From Actinomycetota bacterium (lineage in GTDB: Bacteria > Actinomycetota > UBA4738 > CADDZG01 > WHSQ01), in assembly GCA_030448085.1 (NCBI GenBank), contig JAUJNU010000039.1, positions 1-16,187 on the forward strand: a DNA stretch of 16,187 bases. The letters are read 5' to 3'. Below, in pieces: positions 8,584 through 15,008 of the stretch. The position numbers and the translations under genes were made by a program. The notes beneath the pieces are model-generated. The model was not told where the DNA came from. It worked only from the letters and a program-made list of their open reading frames with translations, and searched no databases. Numbering within the stretch: the first letter of the stretch is position 1; every line of letters starts with the position of its first letter.

Positions 8584-9108
8584 ATGGACCTCATCGAGCG
8601 CATAGACGAGCTTCAGGTGCTCGTGGAGGAAGCCAAGTCAGTACCTCTTTCGAGCAGCGCGGTTCTGAACCGGGAAGAGATGCTGGACCTGTTGGCTCAG
8701 TTGAAGGAAGAGGTGCCCGAGGAGATCCGCCAGGCCCGGTGGATGTCCCGCGACCGTGAAGAGCTCGCCGCACGGGCCCGCAAGGAGGCCGAGCGCATCA
8801 TCCAGGAGGCCCGAGAGCAGCGGGACCGGCTCCTTACCCGTACCGAGATCGTGCAGGCCGCCCAGCGAGAGGCGGACAGGCTGATCGAGGAGGCCAAGGA
8901 CAAGGGGGCAAAGATCCGCCTGGAGGCCGAGGACTACGTGGATCAGAAGCTCGCCGGGTTCGAGATCCTCCTCAACAAGACCCTCGCGACCGTGAGCCGG
9001 GGACGCCAGCAGCTCCAGGGCGATCTGCCGGCCGTGACCGTGGCTCCCGAGGCGGCTCCGTCGACGGGCCCGTTCAACGCAGAGGCGCTGCACCAGTCCG
9101 CTTCCTAG
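8584..9108 (+). CDS. SepIVA-like (DivIVA-related) coiled-coil protein
   Basis: A 174-residue, highly charged, mostly helical protein without a signal peptide or membrane segment. Its two ends match mycobacterial SepIVA (Rv2927c type): MDLIERIDELQVLVEEAKSV at the N-terminus and DYVDQKLAGFEILLNKTLAT with a following GRQQLQ at the C-terminus, joined by a heptad-like coil rich in Ala/Arg/Glu (ARKEAERIIQEAREQRDRLL). SepIVA is a septation and envelope-growth factor in mycobacteria and is encoded immediately before the DUF177 gene there, as here. This copy is about 70 residues shorter, lacking much of the repetitive middle coil. The ATG at 8584 is preferred over TTG 8578 because GAAAGG sits 6 nt upstream. 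Gene symbol withheld because function is inferred from family and context. Confidence 0.8.
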   Translation: MDLIERIDELQVLVEEAKSVPLSSSAVLNREEMLDLLAQLKEEVPEEIRQARWMSRDREELAARARKEAERIIQEAREQRDRLLTRTEIVQAAQREADRLIEEAKDKGAKIRLEAEDYVDQKLAGFEILLNKTLATVSRGRQQLQGDLPAVTVAPEAAPSTGPFNAEALHQSAS

Positions 9109-9158
9109 GCGAGGACCGCCCCCGAAAATGGGGCCTGACCTGGGAAAACACCGCTTTC

Positions 9159-9167
9159 TGCTATTAT
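9159..9167 (+). promoter_or_regulatory. Candidate extended -10 promoter for the DUF177-rpmF-rnc unit
   Basis: TGCTATTAT combines a TGn extension with TATTAT (fits TAnnnT). It lies about 80 nt before the DUF177 GTG start, in a locally AT-richer patch of the 138-bp gap. No good -35 is seen at normal spacing. A small hairpin (GCCCC 9118-9122 with GGGGC 9130-9134) just upstream may end sepIVA-like transcription. Confidence 0.4.
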
Positions 9168-9246
9168 GTCGGCCGGCGCGCGGCGCTATCCGGCGCCGGG
9201 CCCCCGCGGACAGCCGCCTCCGCAGAGCATCCAGAACGAGGAGAAC

Positions 9247-9768
9247 GTGCAGGATTTCATCGTGCCGGTGGCCGAGATACTTGGCCGCCCCGGCGAGTAC
9301 CGAGACATCAAGATCAGCAAGCCCCTGCCCGAGGTGGGCACCGCCCTCACGCGACTTCAGGAGGAGAGGCCCCTTCAGGGGGAGCTGAGGACGGAGAGCG
9401 TCGTCGAGGGGATCCTCGTCACGGGGAAGGTCGAAGGCTCGGCCGAGCTCACCTGCGCTCGCTGCCTCAAGGCCTTCGAAGGTCCCATCTCGGTCGACCT
9501 GTGTGAGCTGTACGCCGGGCCGGGCCACGAGATGCCACCCGAGGAGGATGCTTACAGGGTCGAGGGGCTGCAGATCGACCTCGAGCCCATGCTGCGGGAT
9601 GCGATAGCGCTCGACCTCCCGCTGAACCCGATCTGCAGTCGGGATTGCAAGGGCATGTGCGCACATTGCGGCCAGGACCTGAACCTCGGGCCCTGTGCCT
9701 GTACCGAAGAAGATGTCGATCCCCGATGGGCCGCTCTGGCTGCTATTCGGGACCAGCTAGAGGCTTAG
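9247..9768 (+). CDS. DUF177 (YceD-family) protein
   Basis: A 173-residue protein of the DUF177/YceD family, whose genes almost always sit directly before rpmF; members are linked to large-subunit rRNA or ribosome biogenesis, with the molecular role not settled. It begins MQDFIVPVAEILGRPGEYRDI, has a central beta-rich part with ELTCARCLKAFEGP (CxxC), and a Cys-rich C-terminus, CSRDCKGMCAHCGQDLN followed by CAC, likely a zinc site. The GTG at 9247 is preferred over ATG 9166 because it gives the usual family N-terminus, has GAGGAG (9238-9243) upstream (spacing short, 3 nt), and the upstream extension is Pro/Gly/Arg-rich low-complexity sequence lying on a possible promoter. The stop at 9766-9768 overlaps the rpmF ribosome binding site region. 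Confidence 0.9.
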   Translation: MQDFIVPVAEILGRPGEYRDIKISKPLPEVGTALTRLQEERPLQGELRTESVVEGILVTGKVEGSAELTCARCLKAFEGPISVDLCELYAGPGHEMPPEEDAYRVEGLQIDLEPMLRDAIALDLPLNPICSRDCKGMCAHCGQDLNLGPCACTEEDVDPRWAALAAIRDQLEA

Positions 9769-9777
9769 GAGGAATCG

Positions 9778-9954
9778 ATGGCCGTACCGAAGCGAAGGAA
9801 GTCGCGTTCGAAGGCTCGTATGAGGAGGGCGCACTGGAAGGTGTCGGCCCCCACTTACTCTTCCTGCCCCCAGTGCAGGGAGCCCAAGTTGCCCCACCGC
9901 GTCTGTGCCCACTGTGGCCATTACGCGGGCCGTCAAGCAGTAGAGACGGAGTAG
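9778..9954 (+). CDS. rpmF: 50S ribosomal protein L32
   Basis: Large-subunit ribosomal protein of 58 residues. It opens with the diagnostic [21 protein letters not shown] and carries two cysteine pairs, CPQC and CAHC (residues about 30-33 and 43-46), the zinc-binding form. The start ATG at 9778 has AGGAGG with ideal spacing directly upstream, overlapping the end of the DUF177 gene, so the two are co-transcribed. The stop is TAG 9952-9954. Confidence 0.97.
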   Translation: MAVPKRRKSRSKARMRRAHWKVSAPTYSSCPQCREPKLPHRVCAHCGHYAGRQAVETE

Positions 9955-9955
9955 A

Positions 9956-10685
9956 GCGACGTCCGCACTAGAGGCTCTTGGGGTCCCTTCAGAAGGAGGG
10001 GACATATATGACATCGCTCTCACGCATCGTTCCCACGCGGTCGAGCAGAGCCCGGCCCCGCCTCACAACGAGCGCCTCGAGTTCCTCGGCGACGCCGTCC
10101 TCGAGGCCGAGGTGACCGCCCTCATCTATAGCGATTATCCCGAGCTCAGCGAGGGCGAGATGGCCCGCGTGCGGGCCTCCGTGGTGAACACCGACTCCTT
10201 GGCCGAGATCGCCCGCAACGTGGGCCTCGGCGAGGTGCTGAGGCTGGGCAAGGGCGAGGAGGCCTCCGGGGGCGGGCCAAGCCCCTCTATCCTGGCGGAC
10301 ACGCTCGAGGCGGTCATCGGAGCGGTTTACGTAGGCCGGGGGATCCGAGGCCGTGCGCGCCGTGCTCGTGCCGATCTTCGGGCCCCGCATGCAGGAGGCG
10401 CTCGACACCGGCGAGCGGTACGACGCCAAGACCGCACTGCAGGAGGTAGTCGTTCGGGCCACCGGCAGCGCTCCTCTCTACAGGGTCTCTTCCTCGGGCC
10501 CCGACCACGACAAGAGGTTCGACGCGCACGTCTTCGTCGAGGGGGAGCTATTCGGAACCGGGAACGGCAGGAGCAAGAAGCAAGCTGAGTACGGTGCCGC
10601 CAGAGCGGCCCTCGGCCGCTTCGCGGCGGCCGGGGAAGTCAGTCAACAGTCGGAGGAAAGGGGGCCCGATGCCAGAGCTTCCTGA
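9956..10685 (+). CDS. rnc: Ribonuclease III, start unresolved, one frame break
   Basis: Double-strand-specific endoribonuclease that processes rRNA precursors and structured mRNAs. Family sequence is readable from ALEALGVPSEGGDIYDIALT (about 9965 on), the signature HNERLEFLGDAVL (metal ligands Glu/Asp), RASVVNTDSLAEIARNVGLG, and SILADTLEAVIGAVY with the second acidic cluster; then the C-terminal dsRNA-binding domain (DAKTALQEVVV, GPDHDKRFDAHVFVEGELFG, GRSKKQAEYGAARAAL). The frame breaks in the G-run 10338-10342 (five G; four would restore it). The N-terminal frame is open only from 9944 and contains no ATG, GTG or TTG before 10112, which is too far in. A strong SD (AAGGAGG 9993-9999) with ATG 10008 exists but in the wrong frame. 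Another error near the start is likely. The 3' end overlaps mutM by 17 bp. Confidence 0.9.
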
Positions 10686-11514
10686 GATCGAGGTGATCCG
10701 TCGGGATCTGGAGAAGGAAGTGGTCGGCCGCAGGTTCAAGGAGGCGGAGATCCGGCCGGGGACGAACGCGATGAAGGTGGTCCGCCGCCACGGGCGCCGT
10801 AAGGAGCTTCAGGAGCTGCTCGACGGCGCCAAGGTCGAGAGCGTCGACAGGCTCGGAAAAAGGCTCCTCCTCGAGCTCGACTCGGGGAACGTCTTCGTGA
10901 TCGACCTCGGGCCGGCGGGGACGCTCCTCAAGACGAGCGCCTCGGAGACCGTGGCGCCTCACACGCACCTGGTGCTCAGCTTCACGATCGGAGGCCAGCT
11001 GCGCTTCCTCGACCCCCTGAAGGAGGGCGAGGTGTTCGTGGCGCCCAAGGCAGAGCTTGCCGGCATGGAAGAGATGCGCGACTTCTCGATCGACCCACTC
11101 GAGCACCAGTTCACGTGGCAGTTCTTCTCCAACCTGTTGGATGGGAAAGAGGCGCCGCTGAAGGATCTTCTCGCCGACCCCAGATTCATGGTCGGCTTGG
11201 GCAACATCTACTCGGACGAGATCCTGTGGGCAGCGGGGGTCCGTTACGACCACATGTCGAACAAGCTGTCGTCCCAGGACGTGAGGCGCCTGTACCGCGC
11301 TCTGATGGAGACCCTGCAGGAGGCCGTGAAGGCCCGGGGGACGTCGATCGGGGAGTTCCCCTACCGGGATCTGCAGGGCGAGCCCGGGGCGTTCCAGACC
11401 GAGCTCAAGGTTTACGAGCGTGAAGGTGAGACCTGCCGCCGCTGCCGGTCCGTGATCGTGAAGGAGCCTTACAACGGCTCGTTCACGTTCCTGTGCGCTC
11501 AGTGTCAGTCGTGA
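10669..11514 (+). CDS. mutM: Fpg/Nei-family DNA glycosylase (MutM-like), divergent
   Basis: Position and fold mark this as the formamidopyrimidine-DNA glycosylase that excises oxidised purines such as 8-oxoguanine. The 281-residue protein has the catalytic N-terminus MPELPE (Pro2, Glu3), the DNA-binding Lys64 in RLGKRLLLEL, the helix-two-turn-helix signature VGLGNIYSDEILWAAGV, and a C-terminal zinc finger (Cys256, Cys259, Cys276, Cys279). ATG 10669 was chosen because the Pro after Met is catalytic, and GGAGG lies about 11 nt upstream. Several normally conserved sites differ: the HLGMSG loop is DLGPAG (Met to Pro82), DPRRFG is DPLKEG (Arg to Leu117, Phe to Glu119), and the zinc-finger Arg is Ser271. 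The scaffold is intact, but substrate range may differ from classical MutM. The frame is clean. Confidence 0.88.
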   Translation: MPELPEIEVIRRDLEKEVVGRRFKEAEIRPGTNAMKVVRRHGRRKELQELLDGAKVESVDRLGKRLLLELDSGNVFVIDLGPAGTLLKTSASETVAPHTHLVLSFTIGGQLRFLDPLKEGEVFVAPKAELAGMEEMRDFSIDPLEHQFTWQFFSNLLDGKEAPLKDLLADPRFMVGLGNIYSDEILWAAGVRYDHMSNKLSSQDVRRLYRALMETLQEAVKARGTSIGEFPYRDLQGEPGAFQTELKVYEREGETCRRCRSVIVKEPYNGSFTFLCAQCQS

Positions 11515-11570
11515 AGTCTCTTATCCTTAGATGAGGCGGGCCATCATGGAGTGCCACAGGAGGATTCGAA

Positions 11571-11849
11571 TTGGAAGATAGAACCCGCGTCCACGTCTTC
11601 GTTTCGGGGGACGTGCAGGGACTGGGTTTCGCCGAAGCGATCGCGACGAAAGCCGAAGAGCAGGGTGTCGTGGGCTGGGTGAAGAACACCAGTGACGGGC
11701 GCATAGAGGCCGTCATCGAAGGACCGCGGGATGAGGTCTACCGGGTCGTGGGTCTGTGCCGGGCCGGGCACAACGGCGCTCGCGTGGCCGGGGTCCAGGT
11801 CGACAGGGAGCCCCCCAAGAACGAGAAGAGCTTCAAGCTCAAGCGCTGA
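11571..11849 (+). CDS. acyP: Acylphosphatase-family protein lacking the catalytic arginine
   Basis: A 92-residue single-domain protein with the acylphosphatase pattern: VHVFVSGDVQGLGF at the N-terminus, GVVGWVKNTSDGRIEAVIEG in the middle, and the C-terminal strand. Acylphosphatases hydrolyse acyl phosphates; the family motif is VQGVGFR, where Arg binds phosphate, and an Asn positions water. Here the Asn (in KNTSDG) is kept but the Arg position is Ala21 (codon 11631-11633), so activity is doubtful. TTG 11571 is the start because AGGAGG (11558-11563) lies 7 nt upstream and no ATG or GTG is available. The gene sits between mutM and smc, the position acyP holds in mycobacteria. A GC hairpin follows, so it probably ends the rpmF-rnc-mutM transcript. 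Confidence 0.85.
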   Translation: MEDRTRVHVFVSGDVQGLGFAEAIATKAEEQGVVGWVKNTSDGRIEAVIEGPRDEVYRVVGLCRAGHNGARVAGVQVDREPPKNEKSFKLKR

Positions 11850-11857
11850 GGCCCGAG

Positions 11858-11886
11858 CCCGGCCCGATAGACGCGGCCGGGCCGGG
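11858..11886 (+). terminator. GC-rich hairpin after acyP, probable U-less terminator
   Basis: CCCGGCCCG (11858-11866) and CGGGCCGGG (11878-11886) form a perfect 9-bp stem with an 11-nt loop, 8 nt after the acyP stop. There is no T-run, as often in actinobacterial terminators. It directly precedes the candidate smc promoter. Confidence 0.5.
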
Positions 11887-11895
11887 TCTGACTGC

Positions 11896-11901
11896 TAGGT
11901 T
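11896..11901 (+). promoter_or_regulatory. Candidate -10 element of a leaderless smc promoter
   Basis: TAGGTT fits TAnnnT and is followed by 6 nt before the smc ATG at 11908; no Shine-Dalgarno is present. The preceding hairpin separates it from acyP, consistent with smc starting its own transcript at or next to the ATG. Confidence 0.42.
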
Positions 11902-11907
11902 GCTTCC

Positions 11908-12900
11908 ATGTTCGTGAAGAGCCTGCGGCTGGCAGGTTTCAAGTCGTTCGCGAGCCCCACCATCCTCGAGTTCGAGTCCGGGGTGAACGTGATCGTGGGC
12001 CCGAACGGGTCCGGGAAGTCCAACATCGCAGACGCCCTGTCCTGGGTGCTCGGCTCCCAGGCCCCCTCCAGCTTGAGGGGGGCCTCGATGGAGGACGTCA
12101 TCTTTGCGGGCTCCTCCGGGAAGAGCCGATTGCCCCAGGCAGAGGTCGAGCTGACGCTCGACAACACCTCCCGGGTGCTGCCGCTCGACCTCAACGAGGT
12201 GACGATCTCCCGCTTCACTGATCGCTCCGGCGCCTCCGAGTATCGGATCAACGGCGCCCCCTGCCGTCTGCTCGACATCGCCGAGCTGCTGTCCGACACG
12301 GGCATCGGCCGCAGTATCCATACGGTCGTGGGGCAGGGCCAGCTCGACGCGGTCCTCCAGGCCCGGCCCGAGGACCGGCGCGCCTTCATCGAAGAGGCGG
12401 CGCAGATCGGCAAGTACCGCAGGCGCAAGGACCGGGCTCTCCGAAAAATCGAGCGCGTCGATGACAACCTCAACCGCCAGCACGACTTAGACAGCGAGAT
12501 CAGGAGAGCCATCGGAGCACAAAAGCGAGACGCTAAACCCAACACAAGAAAGAGCAAAAAACAGACCAAACACAAACAACTAACCATCTTCAGGACCGTC
12601 TATTCTGTCTCCTCGGAGATCCTCCACCGCCGGAGGAGGCGAACGACCCCGAGGCGGACAGGCATCTACCACAACTCCTACAGGAGGAGCTGGGCAAGCC
12701 TCGAGCCTGGCTGGACACTGTTGCGCGAGCGGCAGGCGGTGAAGGCGGCCGAGGAGGCCTCCGGCATGGCCCACAGGATGGCTCGAGCCTCCGACCGCCC
12801 GTGGCCTTGCCCACCTGGCGACCGAGAGGGCAGAGAAGATCACCGCCGCGGGCTTGCCGCCGAGACCGAGGAGGGCTGGCGAGACCAGGCCGCAGCCTGA
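11908..12900 (+). CDS. smc: Chromosome segregation protein SMC, N-terminal head and start of coil
   Basis: N-terminal half-ATPase of SMC, which with ScpA/ScpB compacts and aligns the chromosome. ATG 11908 gives MFVKSLRLAGFKSFASPTIL, the family opening, followed by Walker A GPNGSGKSNIADALSWVLG (residues about 31-49), the SSLRG R-loop segment, EVELTLDN, YRINGAPCRLLDIAELLSDT, and the Q-loop region HTVVGQGQLDAVLQARPEDR, then AFIEEAAQIGKYRRRKDRAL, where the coil begins. Family-like sequence continues to about 12600, though its last 60-80 nt are oddly A-rich and Lys-rich. From about 12600 the product becomes non-family (Arg/Trp/Pro-rich) because frames are lost, and it ends at 12900. This and the segment from 13379 are parts of one gene, whose rebuilt length is about 1017 residues. 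Confidence 0.93.
   Translation: MFVKSLRLAGFKSFASPTILEFESGVNVIVGPNGSGKSNIADALSWVLGSQAPSSLRGASMEDVIFAGSSGKSRLPQAEVELTLDNTSRVLPLDLNEVTISRFTDRSGASEYRINGAPCRLLDIAELLSDTGIGRSIHTVVGQGQLDAVLQARPEDRRAFIEEAAQIGKYRRRKDRALRKIERVDDNLNRQHDLDSEIRRAIGAQKRDAKPNTRKSKKQTKHKQLTIFRTVYSVSSEILHRRRRRTTPRRTGIYHNSYRRSWASLEPGWTLLRERQAVKAAEEASGMAHRMARASDRPWPCPPGDREGREDHRRGLAAETEEGWRDQAAA
12531..12590. other. A-rich, G-depleted tract inside smc
   Basis: By hand count these 60 nt contain 32 A, 18 C, 5 G and 5 T, against a background near two-thirds GC. The smc frame stays open through it, but codons that would normally read Glu appear as AAA/AAG Lys, as if G had become A. It marks the upstream edge of the damaged block 12600-13380, in which coiled-coil fragments (LAHLATERAEKITAA, AAETEEGWRDQ, AAAEATLEELRA) lie in at least three alternating frames with no gene of their own. 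Confidence 0.75.
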
Positions 12901-13378
12901 CGCCGACCGCGCCTGGTGGAGGACGAGTCACGGTCCTTGGGCGGCGCTGCGACGTCGGCCTGGTGGAGAGCGCCGAGGCCGCCGGTGCCCGGGCCGAGGC
13001 CGGCCGAGGGTCGTGCAGGATTGCGAGTCGAAGCTGGAGGCGGCATCGAGGAACAGCCGCACCGCAGCTCGCGAAGGCGCTCGTCAGGGCCGAGGGGAGA
13101 GGTTGCCGAGGCGACCCTTGCCTCCGTGAGGTCGAGGATCCAGTCGATCGTCGAGCGTCGCGAGGTCGGGGGCAGGGCCTTGTGGGCCGGTTTGGCTATC
13201 GGCAAAGCCGAGACCGAGGTGACCACTCATCGAGGCCGAGCTCGACCCGGTCACCGAAGCCGGCAGCGGCCGCCGAAGCAACTCTGGAGGAGCTGAGGGC
13301 GTATTGATTCCCTGCGGCGACAGTAGTGGGCCTCCGCGCCGGATGCCGCCGCGGCCCAGGCCCGACTGAGGCTCCGAT

Positions 13379-14959
13379 GTGCGGATCCTCTTCTGGGACC
13401 GACCCGAGCTGCTCGACCGTCTCGACCCGCTCCAGACCGACGCCGAGGAGAGGGCGCGGGTGGCGATCCTGGGCGAGGGCGATGCCCGCAGGGTCCTCGC
13501 GGGCGCCGACGAGAAGGCAGAGGCGCAATGGACGCAGGTGGCGAAGCTGGACGAGGAGCTTCGCCGCCTCGACGCTTTGATGGCGGGGGCTGCGGAGCGC
13601 TTGGGCGGTGCTCGCAGGCGGCGCGAGAGCCGTGAGGTGGAGCTGGCCGCTCTCGACGACGAGCTATCCCGTGCAGGCGAGGCTCTCGCCGCCGCAGAGA
13701 CGGCCGCCGCCGAAGAGCGCTCGGCCTTGCCGGAGCGCCGCGAGCTCGTTGCTCGCTCGCAGAAGGACCTCGAGGAGAAGCAGCGGGAGGCCGCCGAGGC
13801 GAGGGAGCGCTCGCAGCGCTTGACCGCCCTCCTCCAGGAGGCTGAGATCGAGGCGCGAGGCGCGGAGCAGAAAGGCGGCGCCGCGCAGCTGAGGTTCGAG
13901 GAAGCCCTCACGGGCATCTCCGAGGCCGAGGCGGCTCTGGCCGGGCTCGCTCAGCTGAGAGCAGGTCTTCAGGAGGCGCACGACCGAGCGATCGCGGTCG
14001 CGGAGACTGCTGCTCACGGGGCCACGTTCGCTCAGCGCTGGGCCGCCGAGGCCGAGCAACGGGCGCAGAAGACCCGGGCCGAGGCCGACTCGGGCGAGAG
14101 AGAGCTGAACGACATGCGCGCGCGGGAAAGGGACCTGGCCGGTGCCCTCGACGAGCTGACCGACCGTAAGAACCAGGCAGAGGTAAGGCGCGCCGAGAGC
14201 AGAGCCAGAAGCGCCGCCTTGGCCGAGCGGGCCATGGAGGACTGGGGCTTTTCGCTCGATGCCCTTCTGCAGATGGAGACACTGGACGAGCCCGCCGCGG
14301 CCGAGGCCCGCGCCCGGGTCGAGATCCTCGAAAGGAACATGCGCCGGATGGGGGCGATCAATCCCAGAGCCGCCGAGGAGTACGCCGAGCTGGCAGAGCG
14401 CGAGACGTTCCTCGTCGAGCAGATCGATGACCTGAAGAGCTCGCGGCAGGACCTGATGAAGGTCGTCAAGGAGGTCGACGACACGATCGTAGAGGTCTTC
14501 GGTGATGCGTTCCAGAAGGTGGCGACCGAGTTCGAGGGCGTGTTCCAGCGGCTCTTCCCGGGTGGTTCCGGCGCGATAACCCTGACCGACCCAGACGACA
14601 TCCTCAGCAGCGGGATCGAGATCGAGGCCCGGCCCCCGGGGAAGAACGTTCGGAAGCTATCGCTGCTCTCCGGCGGTGAGCGATCTCTGGTCGCCCTCGC
14701 CTTCTTGTTCTCGATCTTCCGCTCCCACCCATCGCCCTTCTACCTGCTCGACGAGGTCGAGGCCGCCCTGGACGACTTCAACCTGCAGCGGTTCATCGGC
14801 CTCATCCGGGAGCTCGAGGAACGGGCCCAGATCCTCGTGGTGACGCACCAGAAGCGAACGATGGAGACGGCAGACGTCCTCTACGGCGTCTCGATGGCCA
14901 AGGACGGCGTGTCGCAGGTGGTCGCCAAGAAGATGGACCGGGTTCCCGTAGCTCCCTGA
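13379..14959 (+). CDS. smc: Chromosome segregation protein SMC, C-terminal coil and head
   Basis: The rest of smc, clean in one frame for about 526 residues; the GTG at 13379 is only the first possible start in the frame, not a gene start. It opens with a short non-coil stretch (FWDRPELLDRLDPLQTDAEE), then a long Ala/Glu/Arg heptad coil (about 13540-14270), then the C-terminal head: RMGAINPRAAEEYAELAER, VFGDAFQKVATEFEGVFQRL, GGSGAITLTDPDD, the ABC signature KLSLLSGGERSLVALAFLFS and Walker B FYLLDEVEAALDDFN, ending VVTHQKRTMETADVLYGVSM. Both halves of the composite ATPase are therefore present. No glycine-rich hinge domain is recognisable between the two coils, and the gene is about 150 residues shorter than usual; see findings. 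Confidence 0.93.
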   Translation: MRILFWDRPELLDRLDPLQTDAEERARVAILGEGDARRVLAGADEKAEAQWTQVAKLDEELRRLDALMAGAAERLGGARRRRESREVELAALDDELSRAGEALAAAETAAAEERSALPERRELVARSQKDLEEKQREAAEARERSQRLTALLQEAEIEARGAEQKGGAAQLRFEEALTGISEAEAALAGLAQLRAGLQEAHDRAIAVAETAAHGATFAQRWAAEAEQRAQKTRAEADSGERELNDMRARERDLAGALDELTDRKNQAEVRRAESRARSAALAERAMEDWGFSLDALLQMETLDEPAAAEARARVEILERNMRRMGAINPRAAEEYAELAERETFLVEQIDDLKSSRQDLMKVVKEVDDTIVEVFGDAFQKVATEFEGVFQRLFPGGSGAITLTDPDDILSSGIEIEARPPGKNVRKLSLLSGGERSLVALAFLFSIFRSHPSPFYLLDEVEAALDDFNLQRFIGLIRELEERAQILVVTHQKRTMETADVLYGVSMAKDGVSQVVAKKMDRVPVAP

Positions 14960-14996
14960 CGGGCTGCGCCGAGAATCCCCGCGGCAGCACCCGCGT

Positions 14997-15002
14997 TAGC
15001 CT
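14997..15002 (+). promoter_or_regulatory. Candidate -10 element of a leaderless ftsY promoter
   Basis: TAGCCT fits TAnnnT and ends 6 nt before the ftsY ATG at 15009, which lacks a clear Shine-Dalgarno (only AGGCAG abuts it). It lies in the 49-bp gap after smc. No -35 is recognisable. Confidence 0.38.
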
Positions 15003-15008
15003 AGGCAG

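Noticed and set aside
9166..9246. N-terminal extension of DUF177 from ATG 9166
   Set aside because: The extra 27 residues are low-complexity Pro/Gly/Arg, the ATG lies inside a likely -10 element and has no SD; the GTG at 9247 gives the family N-terminus.
8638..9666. Long minus-strand open frame opposite the SepIVA-like and DUF177 genes
   Set aside because: Antisense shadow spanning two recognised genes and their promoter gap; no motif and no ribosome binding site.
2250..14959. Programmed frameshifting as the cause of the broken frames
   Set aside because: Breaks are many, of both signs, in unrelated genes, lack slippery heptamers with downstream structure, and cluster in blocks; consensus error explains them better.
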